A DNA stretch of 64,000 bases, taken from assembly GCF_003957375.1 (NCBI RefSeq), contig NZ_CP025473.1:372001-436000 (forward strand). The letters run 5' to 3'. Positions 37,124 to 47,299 of this stretch are shown piece by piece. The stretch is from Enterococcus mundtii. Its GTDB lineage: Bacteria; Bacillota; Bacilli; Lactobacillales; Enterococcaceae. Under the pieces are notes generated by a model, which did no database searches, was not told the DNA's origin, and saw only the letters and a list, made by a program, of their open reading frames with translations. Position 1 is the first letter of the stretch. Every line of letters starts with the position of its first letter. The position numbers and the translations under genes are program-made.

Positions 37124-39410
37124 GTGCATCGTCCTTTCTTAATGGAATCGTTAGTTGATCTGCTAGCTCTTGTGTTTGTCCATACACAGTCAATTCCAGT
37201 GCCTCACCATTCAGTAAGGTAAATGTGACTTGTTCATCAGAAACAGCGATGAAAATCAAGCGACCGCGGTAATTGATATGGAAAGAATAGGCATTCCATG
37301 TGTTTGGTAAAAATGGTGCAAAAGATAATTCGCCATGGGCGGTTTTCATTTGCGCAAAACCTTGAACGATCGCTAACCAACTACCTGTCATTGAGGTGAT
37401 ATGCAATCCATCTTCTGTATCGTTGTTATAGTTATCCAAATCTAAGCGAGCAGTACGCTGATACATTTCGACCGCTTTTTCTTCCAAGCCAAGTTCAGCA
37501 GCTAAAATCGCATGGATACTTGGAGAAAGAGAAGATTCATGAACCGTCATCGGTTCATAGAAATCAAAGTTCCGTTGTTTTTCCTCTTTTGTAAATTCTT
37601 CATTGAAGAAATAGATGCCTTGTAACACATCTGCTTGTTTAATGAAGCAAGAACGCAAGATCTTATCCCAAGACCATTTTTGGTTCAAAGGCAATTCGCT
37701 AAGTGGTAAATCCGAAACTGGCATCAAATCTTTGTCTAGGAATGTATCATGTTGTACAAAAATTCCTTGTTCCTCGTCGATCGGGTAGTACATGTTTTCG
37801 ACAATATCAGCCCATTTTGCTAATTCTTCTTCGCTGATTTCAATTGTTGTTTCTTCTTTGAACGCTAAATAATTTTCACGAGTATAACGAAGGACCCAAG
37901 CGGCAATCGTATTCGTGTACCAATTGTTATTGATATTGTTTTCGTATTCGTTCGGACCAGTCACACCATGGATCATATACTTATTTTGACGTTTTGAGTA
38001 ATGGACACGATCCGCCCAGAAACGAGCAATCTCAGCCAATACTTCAAGTCCTTCATTTTTCAGATAAGACGTATCGCCTGTATAATTTGTATAATTGTAG
38101 ATCGCGTAAGCAATCGCACCGTTACGATGGATTTCTTCAAAGGTGATTTCCCACTCGTTGTGGCACTCGACACCTGTAAAGGTCACCATTGGATAAAGCG
38201 CCCCTTTCAATCCTTGTTGTTGAGCATTGTGGATTGCTTGTGGTAATTGATTGTGACGGTATTTCAATAAATTTTTTGTGACTTCTGGGTCAGCTAATGC
38301 TAGATATAATGGCACGGCGTAAGCTTCTGTGTCCCAGTATGTCGCACCACCGTATTTTTCGCCAGTGAAGCCTTTTGGTCCAATATTCAAGCGCTCATCT
38401 TCACCATAATAAGTAGAGAATAATTGGAAAAGGTTGAAACGGATGCCTTGTTGCGCTTCATCGTCGCCTTCGATCACTACGTCAGCCAATTCCCAACGTT
38501 TTGCCCAAGCGGTTGTTTGCTCTTCTTTGGCTGCATCATAATGGGTAGTTAACTGGTCAAATTCAGCCATAAGTGTTGTGAATTGTTGTGCTTCAGGAAT
38601 ATCACGACTCGTCAAAATCAAGACTTCTTTATCCACGATCACAGGTTCATTTAGTGTTAGGTCATATGTGAAGACCCCTTGTAAAGCTAAAGTTTCTTCT
38701 TCAAATACAGGGATAGCTACTTCTCCGTTGATCAAATGGCGCATTCCGGCAGTGACAGTGAATTGCTCAATATCAAAAGCGTTAGGGATCGTTTTTGTCG
38801 TCAAATAGCCGATTGAGTCTTTTGTACCACGGTCAATTTGGTTCCAGAAATGCTCATCATAGTTACTATCTTCATTTTGTACATGTCCATCCAGTTTCGA
38901 AACGAACTTCACGGTGGCTGAACCAGCAAGCAATTCAACTTTTACACGAATATAGGCAGCTTCTCTTTTGGCGATACTCAAGAAACGTTCAAATGAGAAA
39001 TGGACTTTATTCGTTGCTGTTGTGATAGTGAAGTGACGAGATAAGACCCCGTTTTGCATATCTAATTCCCAATGAAAATCTTCTGGATCAAGGGAAGCTA
39101 AATCGATCAATTGGTCATTGATATAAATATCCATTGCGATAAAGTTGACCGCATTGATGACTTTCCCAAAATATTCAGGATAACCGTTTTTCCACCAACC
39201 CACACGAGTTTTATCAGGATACCAGATGCCTGCTAAATAAGTGCCTTGGTGATGATCGCCAGAGTACGTTTCTTCGAAGTTTCCACGCATTCCCATGTAG
39301 CCGTTTCCAATGCTTGTCAATGACTCTTGCAAACGTAAGTTTTCTTTATCTAATGTTGTCGTACTGATTTTCCAAGGGTCGATTTGGAATAAGCGTTTGA
39401 TTTGTTTCAT
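37116..39410 (-). CDS. mapA: Maltose phosphorylase
   Basis: GH65 phosphorylase of 764 residues that splits maltose with phosphate into glucose and beta-glucose 1-phosphate. The catalytic acid Glu488 lies in [13 protein letters not shown], equivalent to Glu487 of the L. brevis enzyme. The GH65 N-terminal beta-sandwich, (alpha/alpha)6 barrel and small C-terminal domains fit the length. GGAGGAG precedes the ATG. First gene of the minus-strand maltose unit, with a MalR-type operator inside its promoter. Related phosphorylases act on trehalose or kojibiose, but context supports maltose. Confidence 0.94.
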   Translation of the reverse strand: MKQIKRLFQIDPWKISTTTLDKENLRLQESLTSIGNGYMGMRGNFEETYSGDHHQGTYLAGIWYPDKTRVGWWKNGYPEYFGKVINAVNFIAMDIYINDQLIDLASLDPEDFHWELDMQNGVLSRHFTITTATNKVHFSFERFLSIAKREAAYIRVKVELLAGSATVKFVSKLDGHVQNEDSNYDEHFWNQIDRGTKDSIGYLTTKTIPNAFDIEQFTVTAGMRHLINGEVAIPVFEEETLALQGVFTYDLTLNEPVIVDKEVLILTSRDIPEAQQFTTLMAEFDQLTTHYDAAKEEQTTAWAKRWELADVVIEGDDEAQQGIRFNLFQLFSTYYGEDERLNIGPKGFTGEKYGGATYWDTEAYAVPLYLALADPEVTKNLLKYRHNQLPQAIHNAQQQGLKGALYPMVTFTGVECHNEWEITFEEIHRNGAIAYAIYNYTNYTGDTSYLKNEGLEVLAEIARFWADRVHYSKRQNKYMIHGVTGPNEYENNINNNWYTNTIAAWVLRYTRENYLAFKEETTIEISEEELAKWADIVENMYYPIDEEQGIFVQHDTFLDKDLMPVSDLPLSELPLNQKWSWDKILRSCFIKQADVLQGIYFFNEEFTKEEKQRNFDFYEPMTVHESSLSPSIHAILAAELGLEEKAVEMYQRTARLDLDNYNNDTEDGLHITSMTGSWLAIVQGFAQMKTAHGELSFAPFLPNTWNAYSFHINYRGRLIFIAVSDEQVTFTLLNGEALELTVYGQTQELADQLTIPLRKDDAHV

Positions 39411-39444
39411 GATTCTCCTCCTAAATGTTTCATTTCTTAGGTTT

Positions 39445-39474
39445 ATAATAAACGCAACCGGTTGCGTCAGTCAA
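39445..39474 (-). promoter_or_regulatory. mapA promoter with perfect MalR-type operator
   Basis: Minus-strand TTGACT (39469-39474) and TATTAT (39445-39450) are 18 bp apart. The spacer holds the perfect palindrome CGCAACCGGTTGCG (39453-39466). A repressor there would block polymerase. Confidence 0.78.
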
Positions 39475-39625
39475 TAGTAAACTGATAAATACTCAATCTT
39501 TTTTATTGTAGAACACTTCGCAAGAGGGTGGAAAGTATCATTGCCCTAGTTTTTCTGTATAGTTCTTATTGTATCTGTTGTATCATGCTTCTGGATAAAA
39601 AAATAAATAAAATAAAAATAAAGCA

Positions 39626-39678
39626 TTTACAAAAAAAGGAATTACCTCTATAATACGGATTAACGAAACCGATTGCGT
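39626..39678 (+). promoter_or_regulatory. malT promoter with second MalR-type operator
   Basis: TTTACA (39626-39631), 17-bp spacer, TATAAT (39649-39654). Right after the -10, ACGAAACCGATTGCGT (39663-39678) is an imperfect copy of the mapA operator, covering the transcription start. Confidence 0.78.
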
Positions 39679-39694
39679 AAAGGAGAGGTAGAAA

Positions 39695-41857
39695 TTGAAG
39701 AAAATGTTTAGTTTTGATTTTTGGCAGAAATTTGGAAAGGCTTTAATGGTCGTTGTAGCAGTTATGCCAGCTGCTGGTTTAATGATCAGTATCGGGAAAT
39801 CGATCCCATTGATCAACCCGAACATGGCAGCACTTGTCACTACGGGTGGTGTTCTTGAAAGTATTGGTTGGGCAATTATTGGGAACTTGCATTTATTATT
39901 TGCATTAGCGATAGGTGGTAGTTGGGCAAAAGAACGAGCAGGTGGTGCATTCGCTGCCGGAATCTCGTTTGTTTTGATCAATCGGATCACAGGAGCGATC
40001 TTCGGTGTCACAACAGAGATGTTAGCCAATGAAGATGCCTTCACACATACGTTGTTTGGTACACGAATCATGGTGAAAGGATTCTTTACGAGTGTCTTAG
40101 AAGCTCCTGCATTGAACATGGGAGTATTCGTAGGGATCATCGCTGGGTTCGTCGGTGCGATGGCTTATAACAAATACTATAACTACCGTAAATTACCAGA
40201 TGCACTTTCTTTCTTTAATGGGAAACGATTTGTTCCCTTTGTAGTGATTCTTTGGTCAACGATCGTAGCTCTTATTTTGGCAGCAGTTTGGCCAGCAATT
40301 CAAGCAGGAATCAATAATTTTGGTTTATGGATTGCACAATCACAAGATAGCGCACCGATTTTAGCACCATTTTTATATGGAACATTAGAACGTTTATTAC
40401 TACCTTTTGGTTTACACCACATGTTGACGATTCCAATCAACTATACGCAATTAGGTGGAACATATGAGATTTTATCTGGCGCACAAGCCGGTACACAAGT
40501 ATTTGGACAAGATCCATTATGGTTAGCTTGGGCAACTGACTTAGTGAACCTACGAGGTGCAGGAGACATGGCACAGTATGAATTCGTATTGAACAATTGG
40601 ACACCCGCACGTTTCAAAGTCGGTCAAATGATTGGTTCTTCTGGTATTTTGATGGGGATGGCGCTTGCGATGTATCGCAATGTCGATCCAGACAAAAAAG
40701 CAAAATACAAATCCATGTATTTCTCAGCTGCTTTAGCTGTCTTTTTAACAGGGGTAACAGAACCATTAGAATTTATGTTTATGTTTGCAGCAGTTCCACT
40801 GTATGCGATCTATGCAGTCATTCAAGGAGCAGCTTTTGCGATGGCGGATATCTTACCATTGCGTGTCCATTCCTTCGGGAATATCGAATTATTGACACGA
40901 ACACCATTAGGAATTAAAGCAGGGCTTGGCGGCGATTTAATCAACTTCGTCATTTGTGTCATTCTCTTTGGCGTAGTGACTTATTTCTTAGCAAACTTCT
41001 TGATTAAGAAGTTCAACTTTGCTACACCAGGACGTAACGGGAACTATGATAATGACAGTGAAGAAACAACAACTGGCACGACAACAGGAGTGGTGGATCA
41101 ACAAATTATCCAAATCATCCATTTATTAGGTGGAAAAGAAAATATCAAAGACGTGGATGCTTGTATGACACGTTTACGTGTAACAGTGGCAGATCGAGGC
41201 AGAGTTGGTTCAGAAGACGCGTGGAAACGTGCTGGCGCAATGGGATTGATCGTCAAAGACAATGGTGTCCAAGCCGTTTATGGGCCAAAAGCAGATGTGT
41301 TAAAATCAGATATTGAAGATTTATTGCAATCAGGCGCAGATATTCCTGAACCACAAGTCAAAGAAGTCGTGATGGAAAAAGAAACAGCGACAGCAGCATT
41401 AGGAATCGAAAAAGAATTATACGCAGTAGCCAAAGGAGAAGTGATTGCTTTAGCAGCGGTCAATGATCCAGTCTTTTCACAAAAAATGATGGGTGACGGT
41501 TTTGCAGTCATTCCTGAAACAGATACGATCACTGCTCCAGTAGCGGGTAAAATCGTTAGCGTATTCCCAACGAAGCACGCTATTGGGATGGAAACAGCTG
41601 AAGGCGCAGAAGTACTGATCCACATGGGAATCGATACTGTCCAAATGGCGCAACCTGCATTTGAAATATCTGTGAAAGAAGGACAAGAAGTCACACCAGG
41701 TATGCCGATTGCACGCATGGATCTTGCAAAAGTCAAAGAACAAGGAAAAGATACAACGATCATGGTTGTTTTCACGGATGATAAAGTGAAAGAAATTGCG
41801 ATCACTACACTGGGTTCTGTTGAAATGGGTACAGAAATCGGAAAAATCAAGCTATAA
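39695..41857 (+). CDS. malT: PTS EIICBA for maltose
   Basis: Maltose PTS permease of 720 residues. EIIC (residues ~1-440) has the GVTEPLEFMFMF motif; EIIB carries phospho-Cys490 in VDACMTRLRV; EIIA carries phospho-His643 in LIHMGIDTV. The start is TTG at 39695 with GAGG 6 nt away; an ATG three codons later is possible. It resembles MalT of E. faecalis. In that species maltose 6'-phosphate is cleaved by a dedicated phosphatase. Here the neighbours are phosphorylase genes instead, so how the imported phosphate ester reaches MapA is not explained by this window. Divergent from mapA. Confidence 0.9.
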   Translation: MKKMFSFDFWQKFGKALMVVVAVMPAAGLMISIGKSIPLINPNMAALVTTGGVLESIGWAIIGNLHLLFALAIGGSWAKERAGGAFAAGISFVLINRITGAIFGVTTEMLANEDAFTHTLFGTRIMVKGFFTSVLEAPALNMGVFVGIIAGFVGAMAYNKYYNYRKLPDALSFFNGKRFVPFVVILWSTIVALILAAVWPAIQAGINNFGLWIAQSQDSAPILAPFLYGTLERLLLPFGLHHMLTIPINYTQLGGTYEILSGAQAGTQVFGQDPLWLAWATDLVNLRGAGDMAQYEFVLNNWTPARFKVGQMIGSSGILMGMALAMYRNVDPDKKAKYKSMYFSAALAVFLTGVTEPLEFMFMFAAVPLYAIYAVIQGAAFAMADILPLRVHSFGNIELLTRTPLGIKAGLGGDLINFVICVILFGVVTYFLANFLIKKFNFATPGRNGNYDNDSEETTTGTTTGVVDQQIIQIIHLLGGKENIKDVDACMTRLRVTVADRGRVGSEDAWKRAGAMGLIVKDNGVQAVYGPKADVLKSDIEDLLQSGADIPEPQVKEVVMEKETATAALGIEKELYAVAKGEVIALAAVNDPVFSQKMMGDGFAVIPETDTITAPVAGKIVSVFPTKHAIGMETAEGAEVLIHMGIDTVQMAQPAFEISVKEGQEVTPGMPIARMDLAKVKEQGKDTTIMVVFTDDKVKEIAITTLGSVEMGTEIGKIKL

Positions 41858-41870
41858 TAAATACAAGAAG

Positions 41871-41956
41871 TGATCAGAGATTGTGACGAAAAAGCGAGAC
41901 GATTGAGGAGAGATTTCTTCAATGATCAGCGCTGACGTAACAGTCTCTGATTTTTA
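41871..41956 (+). terminator. Long stem-loop with T-run after malT
   Basis: ATCAGAGA (41873-41880) pairs with TCTCTGAT (41944-41951), with GACG/CGTC-like internal pairing, followed by T5. It may end most malT transcripts before the nuclease-family gene. Confidence 0.55.
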
Positions 41957-41985
41957 TGTAAAAATAGAAAAGAGGTTCCAAAAAA

Positions 41986-42813
41986 ATGAAAATAATGACG
42001 TTGAATACACATAGTTGGTTGGAAGAAGAACCATTAACTAAACTACAAGACCTTGCAGATAAGATTTTAGTTGAGCGCTATGATGTGATTGCTTTGCAAG
42101 AGGTCAATCAACTGATTGAAACAAAAATCGTAAATGAACAAGAGCTAGTCGGTTTTTGTCCAGTAACGAATCAGACCCCAATCCACAAAGATAATTTCGC
42201 TTATTGCTTGATCCAACGACTGGCAGAAGCAGGGGAATCCTATTTTTGGAGTTGGGAAATGAGTCATATTGGTTATGATAAGTACGAAGAAGGAAACGCT
42301 ATTTTATCAAAGGTTCTTTTGGATAGTCGGGCATACATAGTGTCTGAAACAAAAGAAAAAGAAAACTACCGTACCCGCATGATCCTTGTGGCCGAAACAG
42401 TAATTGACAACCAACCAATCGTTGTCGCAAGCTGTCATTTCTCTTGGTGGTCAGATATAGAAACGGGCTTTGCCTACGAGTGGCAATTCTTACAGAGAGA
42501 ACTCTTAACTTATCAAATACCTTGCTTGTTGATGGGTGATTTTAATAATCCAGCAGGTGAGGAAGGGTATTGCTTAGTGGCAGACAATCAATTGAATATC
42601 AAAGATGCGTATGTTCTAGCAGAGCAAAAATCTGAAGAAGCCACGATCGAGAAAAAAATCGATGGCTGGGAAAACAATACAGAAGCACTGCGAATCGACT
42701 ATATTTTCGTTCCGATGGAGAGTAAAGTCAGTTCGTATATCCGTGTCTTTGATGGGACGAATGGTTCAATCGTTAGTGATCATTTTGGGGTAGCTGTGGA
42801 AATGGAGCTATAA
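41986..42813 (+). CDS. Endonuclease/exonuclease/phosphatase family protein
   Basis: DNase I-fold metal hydrolase of 275 residues. The family motifs are seen in order: TLNTHSW near residue 6, ALQEVNQ near 36 (metal Glu), SCHFSWW near 150, MGDFNNPAG near 185 (metal Asp/Asn) and SDHFGVAVEM at the end (catalytic Asp-His). Members cut nucleic acids, lipids or inositol phosphates; the trimmed loops and lack of a signal peptide argue for a cytosolic small-phosphoester substrate. It follows malT, so a phosphatase role on a maltose-derived phosphate is a testable idea but only inference. Confidence 0.85.
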   Translation: MKIMTLNTHSWLEEEPLTKLQDLADKILVERYDVIALQEVNQLIETKIVNEQELVGFCPVTNQTPIHKDNFAYCLIQRLAEAGESYFWSWEMSHIGYDKYEEGNAILSKVLLDSRAYIVSETKEKENYRTRMILVAETVIDNQPIVVASCHFSWWSDIETGFAYEWQFLQRELLTYQIPCLLMGDFNNPAGEEGYCLVADNQLNIKDAYVLAEQKSEEATIEKKIDGWENNTEALRIDYIFVPMESKVSSYIRVFDGTNGSIVSDHFGVAVEMEL

Positions 42814-42845
42814 AGTGAGAGTGAAAATATAAAAAGGCGAATAAC

Positions 42846-42897
42846 AAAAAAGCACATCTTTAAAAAACAGTCAGTTGTTTTAAATGATGTGCTTTTA
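42846..42897. terminator. Terminator after the EEP-family gene
   Basis: AAAAAGCACATC pairs with GATGTGCTTTT, with inner AAAAACA/TGTTTT pairing, followed by TTTTAT. Confidence 0.82.
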
Positions 42898-43080
42898 TAG
42901 CGTTGCTGACTATTATTGGTGATCTAGAAAAACATTTGTAAACTAATTTTAGAATAGCTAGATAAAAATTGGGATAATTAGACTTGGTTTGCAGTATACT
43001 AAGCTGTTTAGAAGGAATATTGATATAATCGAAGTAATGATATGAAAAGAGCAAGCTAAAATAAATAGGAGTGAAAATCT

Positions 43081-43488
43081 ATGATAAATTATCAGACCAA
43101 TGTACAGATACATAAAAGTGAACTTGAAAATCTATATGCCAGTGTAGGATGGACTAGTTATACGAATGACTTGGATAGGTTAGAAAAAGCAATCGCTCAT
43201 TCCTTATCCGTAATAACTGCTTGGCATCAAGATAAATTAGTGGGGTTGATCAGAGTGGTTGGTGATGGTCAGACAATTATATATATACAAGATCTCTTAG
43301 TTCATCCTGATTACCAAAATAAAAAGATAGGAACTTATTTACTGGCTGAGATTTTACAGGAATATAAAGAGGTAAGACAGAAAATACTTTTGACTGAAGA
43401 TGCTCCAGATGTAAGGTACTTTTATGAGGGATTTGGATTTGTTTCTTGCGACAAAGGTAATCTCGTATCGTTTTACAAAGAGTTTTAG
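43081..43488 (+). CDS. GNAT family acetyltransferase
   Basis: Small N-acetyltransferase of 135 residues. Acetyl-CoA motif A is IQDLLVHPDYQNKKIGTYLL (~residues 74-93), and the C-terminal RYFYEGFGFVSCDKG matches motif B. TAGGAG precedes the ATG. Substrate unknown; it stands alone, with a decayed gene downstream. Confidence 0.88.
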   Translation: MINYQTNVQIHKSELENLYASVGWTSYTNDLDRLEKAIAHSLSVITAWHQDKLVGLIRVVGDGQTIIYIQDLLVHPDYQNKKIGTYLLAEILQEYKEVRQKILLTEDAPDVRYFYEGFGFVSCDKGNLVSFYKEF

Positions 43489-43593
43489 TTGTTGAAGATA
43501 AGATAATTAAAGTATTTCATCGTTTTGATAACAGTTTCGAAGGAATGGTTTGAGTGCTTGTCAATGAATACTATGATTAAGGAGAATGAGGAT

Positions 43594-44011
43594 ATGAAAC
43601 TAAATAAAGCGGAAGTTTTATCAGATAAACAGAATGAACCCACAGAAAAATCAATAAAAATGTTTATTGGTGAGGATGCTTGCGAACGACTATCTAAGAT
43701 AGAAGAGTTGTTAAATAATCTCTAGGATGTGAAACGTGAATTGAGATTTTGGGATAGTTGGCAATTTAGTTATTGCCATAAAAAAAGTAGCTATTTGATA
43801 TTATTTAAAAAAAGAATGGCTTGATCGGAATAATGACGATAACCGATAAGAAAGTGAGTGAAATGGAAAGACTACAGGCCGTATTACAACCGGAGATCCA
43901 AGAAATCTGGAAAAAAAGAAAAAATTCGGTCCATCTAGTTGGCCCTTGCTATTTTAAGTAAAGACAGAAGCAGACATCAGCGTTTTGATGAAGATTGTGG
44001 CAATCCGATAA
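43594..44011 (+). pseudogene. Decayed DUF3788-like gene
   Basis: From the ATG at 43594 (ribosome site GAGG) the frame reads KLNKAEVLSDKQNEPTEKSI to ELLNNL and stops at TAG (43723-43725). It then continues in the same frame as DVKRELRFWDSWQFSYCHKK and SSYLILFKKRMA. After a frameshift the next piece is KKVSEMERLQAVLQPEIQEI (from ATG 43833), and after another break TEADISVLMKIVAIR ends at 44011. The order and spacing of these pieces resemble one DUF3788-type protein of ~140 residues broken by at least three lesions. Genuine decay rather than a single sequencing slip. Confidence 0.6.
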
Positions 44012-44075
44012 CCATAAAAAAATAAACGTATTTAGTAGAGAAAGGAGGAGATTTCCTACTTTCAAAGTTCAAAAT

Positions 44076-44116
44076 TAAGCGGGACTGCGACAGTCAGCCT
44101 GTCACAGTCCCGCTTA
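44076..44116 (-). terminator. Terminator of the large membrane protein gene
   Basis: TAAGCGGGACTGCGACAG pairs with CTGTCACAGTCCCGCTTA (one mismatch). The minus-strand side is followed by ATTTTG. Confidence 0.75.
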
Positions 44117-44151
44117 TCGTACGTGTTTTGCATAATCTAAACAATGATGGT

Positions 44152-45831
44152 CTAACTGATTTTCACATTTTTTTCTTTCCTAAAATTAAACTTTTGTGAA
44201 AGATAGATTCCTAAAAAGGATAGCCAACCTGCAATAGTCGCAGCAACAACGAAGTAGAAATAGACGGGAAGGTCGTAATAGAGAATGATCTCGTTGATGC
44301 CATTATGCTGTTTGACGATCGGTGTACCGATATCGGTCAATTCAAAATCCGTCAATTTCTGTCCATTTTGCATCAAGACGGTTCGATCATACACGATAAC
44401 TGGCACATGAACAGTCGGTTCACCGGTATTTTTCCATTTGATACTCAACCGACCATCAGGATGTGATTTGATGAATGTTGTTTCATTTTCCAGGATTTCT
44501 TCATTGTATCGATCGTATTTATTTGCCTTTGTTTGTTTATAGATCGGCAAATAATCTGGCGTAGTTTTCTGGAAAACAAATAAACTTTTGGACATATCAC
44601 GACTGTAGAAAGTTTTTCTTGCTTCATCAGGTGTATCGAACAAATACGTATGACGACTGACGAAGGTTTCATCTTCCCATTTATTGAGGTGACGGTATAA
44701 GTTTTGGATGGTCTGAACAGAACTGATCAGGATCAGTAAGGTCGCAGCTATCCGTAACCAGGTTTTGTTTTCCCAACGATTGGCGACGATTGCAAAGTAA
44801 AGTAAAAAAAGCAAGGTAAATGGGACAAAGAAACGAAATGGAAACTGAATCAAGCTAATAAATGGCACTTCGTTTTCAACTAATGTATTCCAAGGGATCA
44901 GGCTGGTTGAAAGTAAGAAGAACACAACACTTGTGCGCAACAAAAGTTTTGGAAACAGTTCTTCTCGCTTTCGGAACAATAAGAAAAATAAAAAACCAGT
45001 AAATAAAACGACAGGAAGGATTTTCGGATAATTCAACCAGTAACTTCCCTCAAGGTTGATTGATTTCTCTGTCATTCGTCGATTGACGAAAGGTGGAAGA
45101 ATCTTATTCCCACTGTAAACCATTGCCATACCTACCCAAATATTTGCCGTTAGGATAAAGTATAGAAGAATTGATTTACCTAACTGTAAAAGAGCTTTCC
45201 CTTTATTTGTTTGTGTGAAGAAATAATACCCATAAAAAGGAATATACATCAATACTAACATCACAGAAGATAGTAGATGGATCTGCGTCATCAATGCAAT
45301 CGCTGCAGTTACTTTAAGTACAGGGAATTTTTTATGCACGATGAAATCAACGAGCGGGATCATACATAAAGGATAAAACACGGTGCCCCAGCTCGTAAAA
45401 CCTTGATTGACAGCCCAATATTGAATCGAATAGGTCGTCATGAACAAGACTGAAACCGGCACACTCACCCAATCACGTACTTTTACATAACGCAACAAAG
45501 TCAACATGGAACAACCTGCGATAAGGAAGAGAATAAAATTCGATAAAATCTGGTAATGATACCAACTTCTAGCAACAAGTACGATCAACCCTTGAAAGTA
45601 GGAGAATAAGGGACCGTAGATTGCATTGACGATCCGACCGCTTTGTTGAAAGCCATACATCGATGGGAAGTAGTGTAAGTCTCCGTGAATAATTTGTTGG
45701 GCTGCATCATAAAAACGATTGTAATGAAATGGCGCATCCGCCCCGATGATCAATTTGTGTGATAAGATATTTGGCAATACGAAAATAATTGCGAAAATAA
45801 AAATCAAAAAATATGGTCTATATTTTTTCAA
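44152..45831 (-). CDS. Polytopic membrane protein, GT-C-like (YfhO/6-pyruvoyl-tetrahydropterin-synthase-related type)
   Basis: 559 residues with about 11-12 hydrophobic segments plus a soluble beta-rich region near residues 400-510. An acidic motif in the first external loop (GADAPFHYNRFYDA, residues ~31-44) resembles the catalytic aspartate site of GT-C glycosyltransferases that use lipid-linked sugars. Some Gram-positive relatives are annotated as 6-pyruvoyl-tetrahydropterin-synthase-related membrane proteins. A role in modifying cell-wall polymers is plausible, but no partner genes are adjacent. Monocistronic; the ATG is followed by KKYRPYF. Confidence 0.65.
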   Translation of the reverse strand: MKKYRPYFLIFIFAIIFVLPNILSHKLIIGADAPFHYNRFYDAAQQIIHGDLHYFPSMYGFQQSGRIVNAIYGPLFSYFQGLIVLVARSWYHYQILSNFILFLIAGCSMLTLLRYVKVRDWVSVPVSVLFMTTYSIQYWAVNQGFTSWGTVFYPLCMIPLVDFIVHKKFPVLKVTAAIALMTQIHLLSSVMLVLMYIPFYGYYFFTQTNKGKALLQLGKSILLYFILTANIWVGMAMVYSGNKILPPFVNRRMTEKSINLEGSYWLNYPKILPVVLFTGFLFFLLFRKREELFPKLLLRTSVVFFLLSTSLIPWNTLVENEVPFISLIQFPFRFFVPFTLLFLLYFAIVANRWENKTWLRIAATLLILISSVQTIQNLYRHLNKWEDETFVSRHTYLFDTPDEARKTFYSRDMSKSLFVFQKTTPDYLPIYKQTKANKYDRYNEEILENETTFIKSHPDGRLSIKWKNTGEPTVHVPVIVYDRTVLMQNGQKLTDFELTDIGTPIVKQHNGINEIILYYDLPVYFYFVVAATIAGWLSFLGIYLSQKFNFRKEKNVKIS

Positions 45832-46027
45832 CTGTTTGGCTCCTTTTCATATAATAACTAAACTTATCATAAAGGTTAATGAAAGGAGAGGCAAGGAATT
45901 AGAAAAAAATTGAAAATAACATGAAATTATTTATGTAAATCATAAAGAAATCAATTGGAAAAGTTAAATGACCATATTTATTTACAATAAAATAAAAGGT
46001 AGAAACAAAAGCCTCCATTTATAATGA

Positions 46028-46072
46028 TCAAAAAGCCACTGGTCTTCATCAATTGAAGGAGTGGCTTTTGAT
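46028..46072 (-). terminator. Terminator of padC
   Basis: AAAAGCCACT pairs with AGTGGCTTTT, with inner CTTC/GAAG pairing. On the minus strand a T5 run follows. Located just past the padC stop. Confidence 0.8.
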
Positions 46073-46090
46073 TTTATACTAGTAGAGTGA

Positions 46091-46624
46091 TTATTTATTG
46101 ATGCGACGGTAGTTTTCGTCGAAGTAACGACCTTCACGAATGTCTTTTGGCATTCCTTCATAAGGTTCTTCGCTAATTACATCTTCATTATCAACACCCG
46201 CATCACCCATATAAGTAATTGTCGCAAATTCTGGAACGACTAATTTTGGATATGTTTCATATTTTTCACGAGCAGCTTCCATTTCCGCAAGATGTTCGTT
46301 TTGGAAAGTGACAGTGATCTCTGGATGTTCTTCGACCCATTTAGGGAAGAAAATCGTGCCATGGAGTTTTTTCTCATTTGGCATAAAGTCTAAAGCAACG
46401 TCTGTACCAGTTGGTTCAGTCCAAGTGATTTTAAAAACACCATCTGTTAATTTTACGATATCTGCTTCTTGATCTTTGACCCAACGCCCTTTGACCATCC
46501 CGCCATGAATACGATAGTCAACGGTGTGGTCATTTTTTGCATACCATTCATATTCCCAACCATTGTCATACGTATAGATAAAGTGAGTTCCGATAAAATC
46601 TTCTAAGTTTTTGAATTGTTTCAT
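46091..46624 (-). CDS. padC: Phenolic acid decarboxylase
   Basis: Cofactor-free enzyme of 177 residues (L. plantarum PAD is 178) that decarboxylates p-coumaric, ferulic and caffeic acids to vinylphenols. The active-site tyrosine region [14 protein letters not shown] (residues ~15-28) and [11 protein letters not shown] are intact. The ATG at 46624 is used; an ATG three codons earlier abuts the AAGGGAG site. Divergent from padR with a perfect PadR palindrome between them, so it should be induced by phenolic acids. Confidence 0.97.
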   Translation of the reverse strand: MKQFKNLEDFIGTHFIYTYDNGWEYEWYAKNDHTVDYRIHGGMVKGRWVKDQEADIVKLTDGVFKITWTEPTGTDVALDFMPNEKKLHGTIFFPKWVEEHPEITVTFQNEHLAEMEAAREKYETYPKLVVPEFATITYMGDAGVDNEDVISEEPYEGMPKDIREGRYFDENYRRINK

Positions 46625-46646
46625 GTAAAACATCTCCCTTTAAATT

Positions 46647-46714
46647 AAAACATGTAATAATTTACATGTTTTTGATTACGTGATTATGATAGAATGATTT
46701 TGAGAGAATGTCAA
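46647..46714. promoter_or_regulatory. padC/padR divergent promoters and PadR operator
   Basis: Perfect 11-bp arms AAAACATGTAA / TTACATGTTTT (46647-46672) separated by TAAT form a textbook PadR box (ATGT-N8-ACAT). padC promoter on the minus strand: TTGACA (46709-46714), 17 bp, TATCAT (46686-46691). padR promoter on the plus strand: TTTACA (46661-46666) inside the operator, 18 bp, TATGAT (46685-46690). Both genes should be repressed by PadR. Confidence 0.88.
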
Positions 46715-46727
46715 GGAGGAAATTTTG

Positions 46728-47276
46728 ATGGCTAGAAAAAACACATTACGCTATATATTACTGGGATTACTGAGCAAAAAAAATCAAACGGGGTATGAAT
46801 TGAATCAGGCATTCAAAAATGAAATCGGTGAATTCTGGCAGGCAAAGCATAGTCAGATTTATCCTGAACTGGCCAAAATGGAAGAACTAGGAATCATCAA
46901 ACATGAAGTAGGGATCACTGGAGTCAAGCTAGAAAAGAAAATTTATCAGCTGACTGAAGAAGGACGTGTTTTGTTAAACGAATGGATCCATACCTCACCA
47001 AATGAACTTCCAGTCAATCGAGACGAATTTGTCTTGAAACTTTATTTTGTGAAAGATATCAATGATCCAACATGGATCGAGATTCTTGAACAGCAAAAGG
47101 AGCTTCATGAAGAAAAAAGACAGCATTTATTCGCCCGACAACAAGTGATTTTCCCGACAGAAAAAGATCAACATGAAAATTATGGCCATTATCTGATCTT
47201 GTCTCACGCAATCAATCGAGAAACCGAATATATCAACTGGTTGACACAAGTATTGGAACAAGAAATAAGAAAATAA
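46728..47276 (+). CDS. padR: Phenolic-acid-responsive repressor PadR
   Basis: Winged-helix repressor of 182 residues. The ATG at 46728 follows AAGGAGGA. The N-terminal PadR domain begins LRYILLGLLSKKNQTGYELN, and the C-terminal helical dimerisation region (~residues 95-182) gives the full PadR (subfamily 1) layout. In relatives it is released from the operator by p-coumaric acid. Divergent from padC. Confidence 0.95.
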   Translation: MARKNTLRYILLGLLSKKNQTGYELNQAFKNEIGEFWQAKHSQIYPELAKMEELGIIKHEVGITGVKLEKKIYQLTEEGRVLLNEWIHTSPNELPVNRDEFVLKLYFVKDINDPTWIEILEQQKELHEEKRQHLFARQQVIFPTEKDQHENYGHYLILSHAINRETEYINWLTQVLEQEIRK

Positions 47277-47299
47277 ATGGAAAGTTTATGACAAACAGC

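Noticed and set aside
43525-43593. Upstream extension of the DUF3788 frame
   Set aside because: No ribosome site; the start at 43594 has GAGG.
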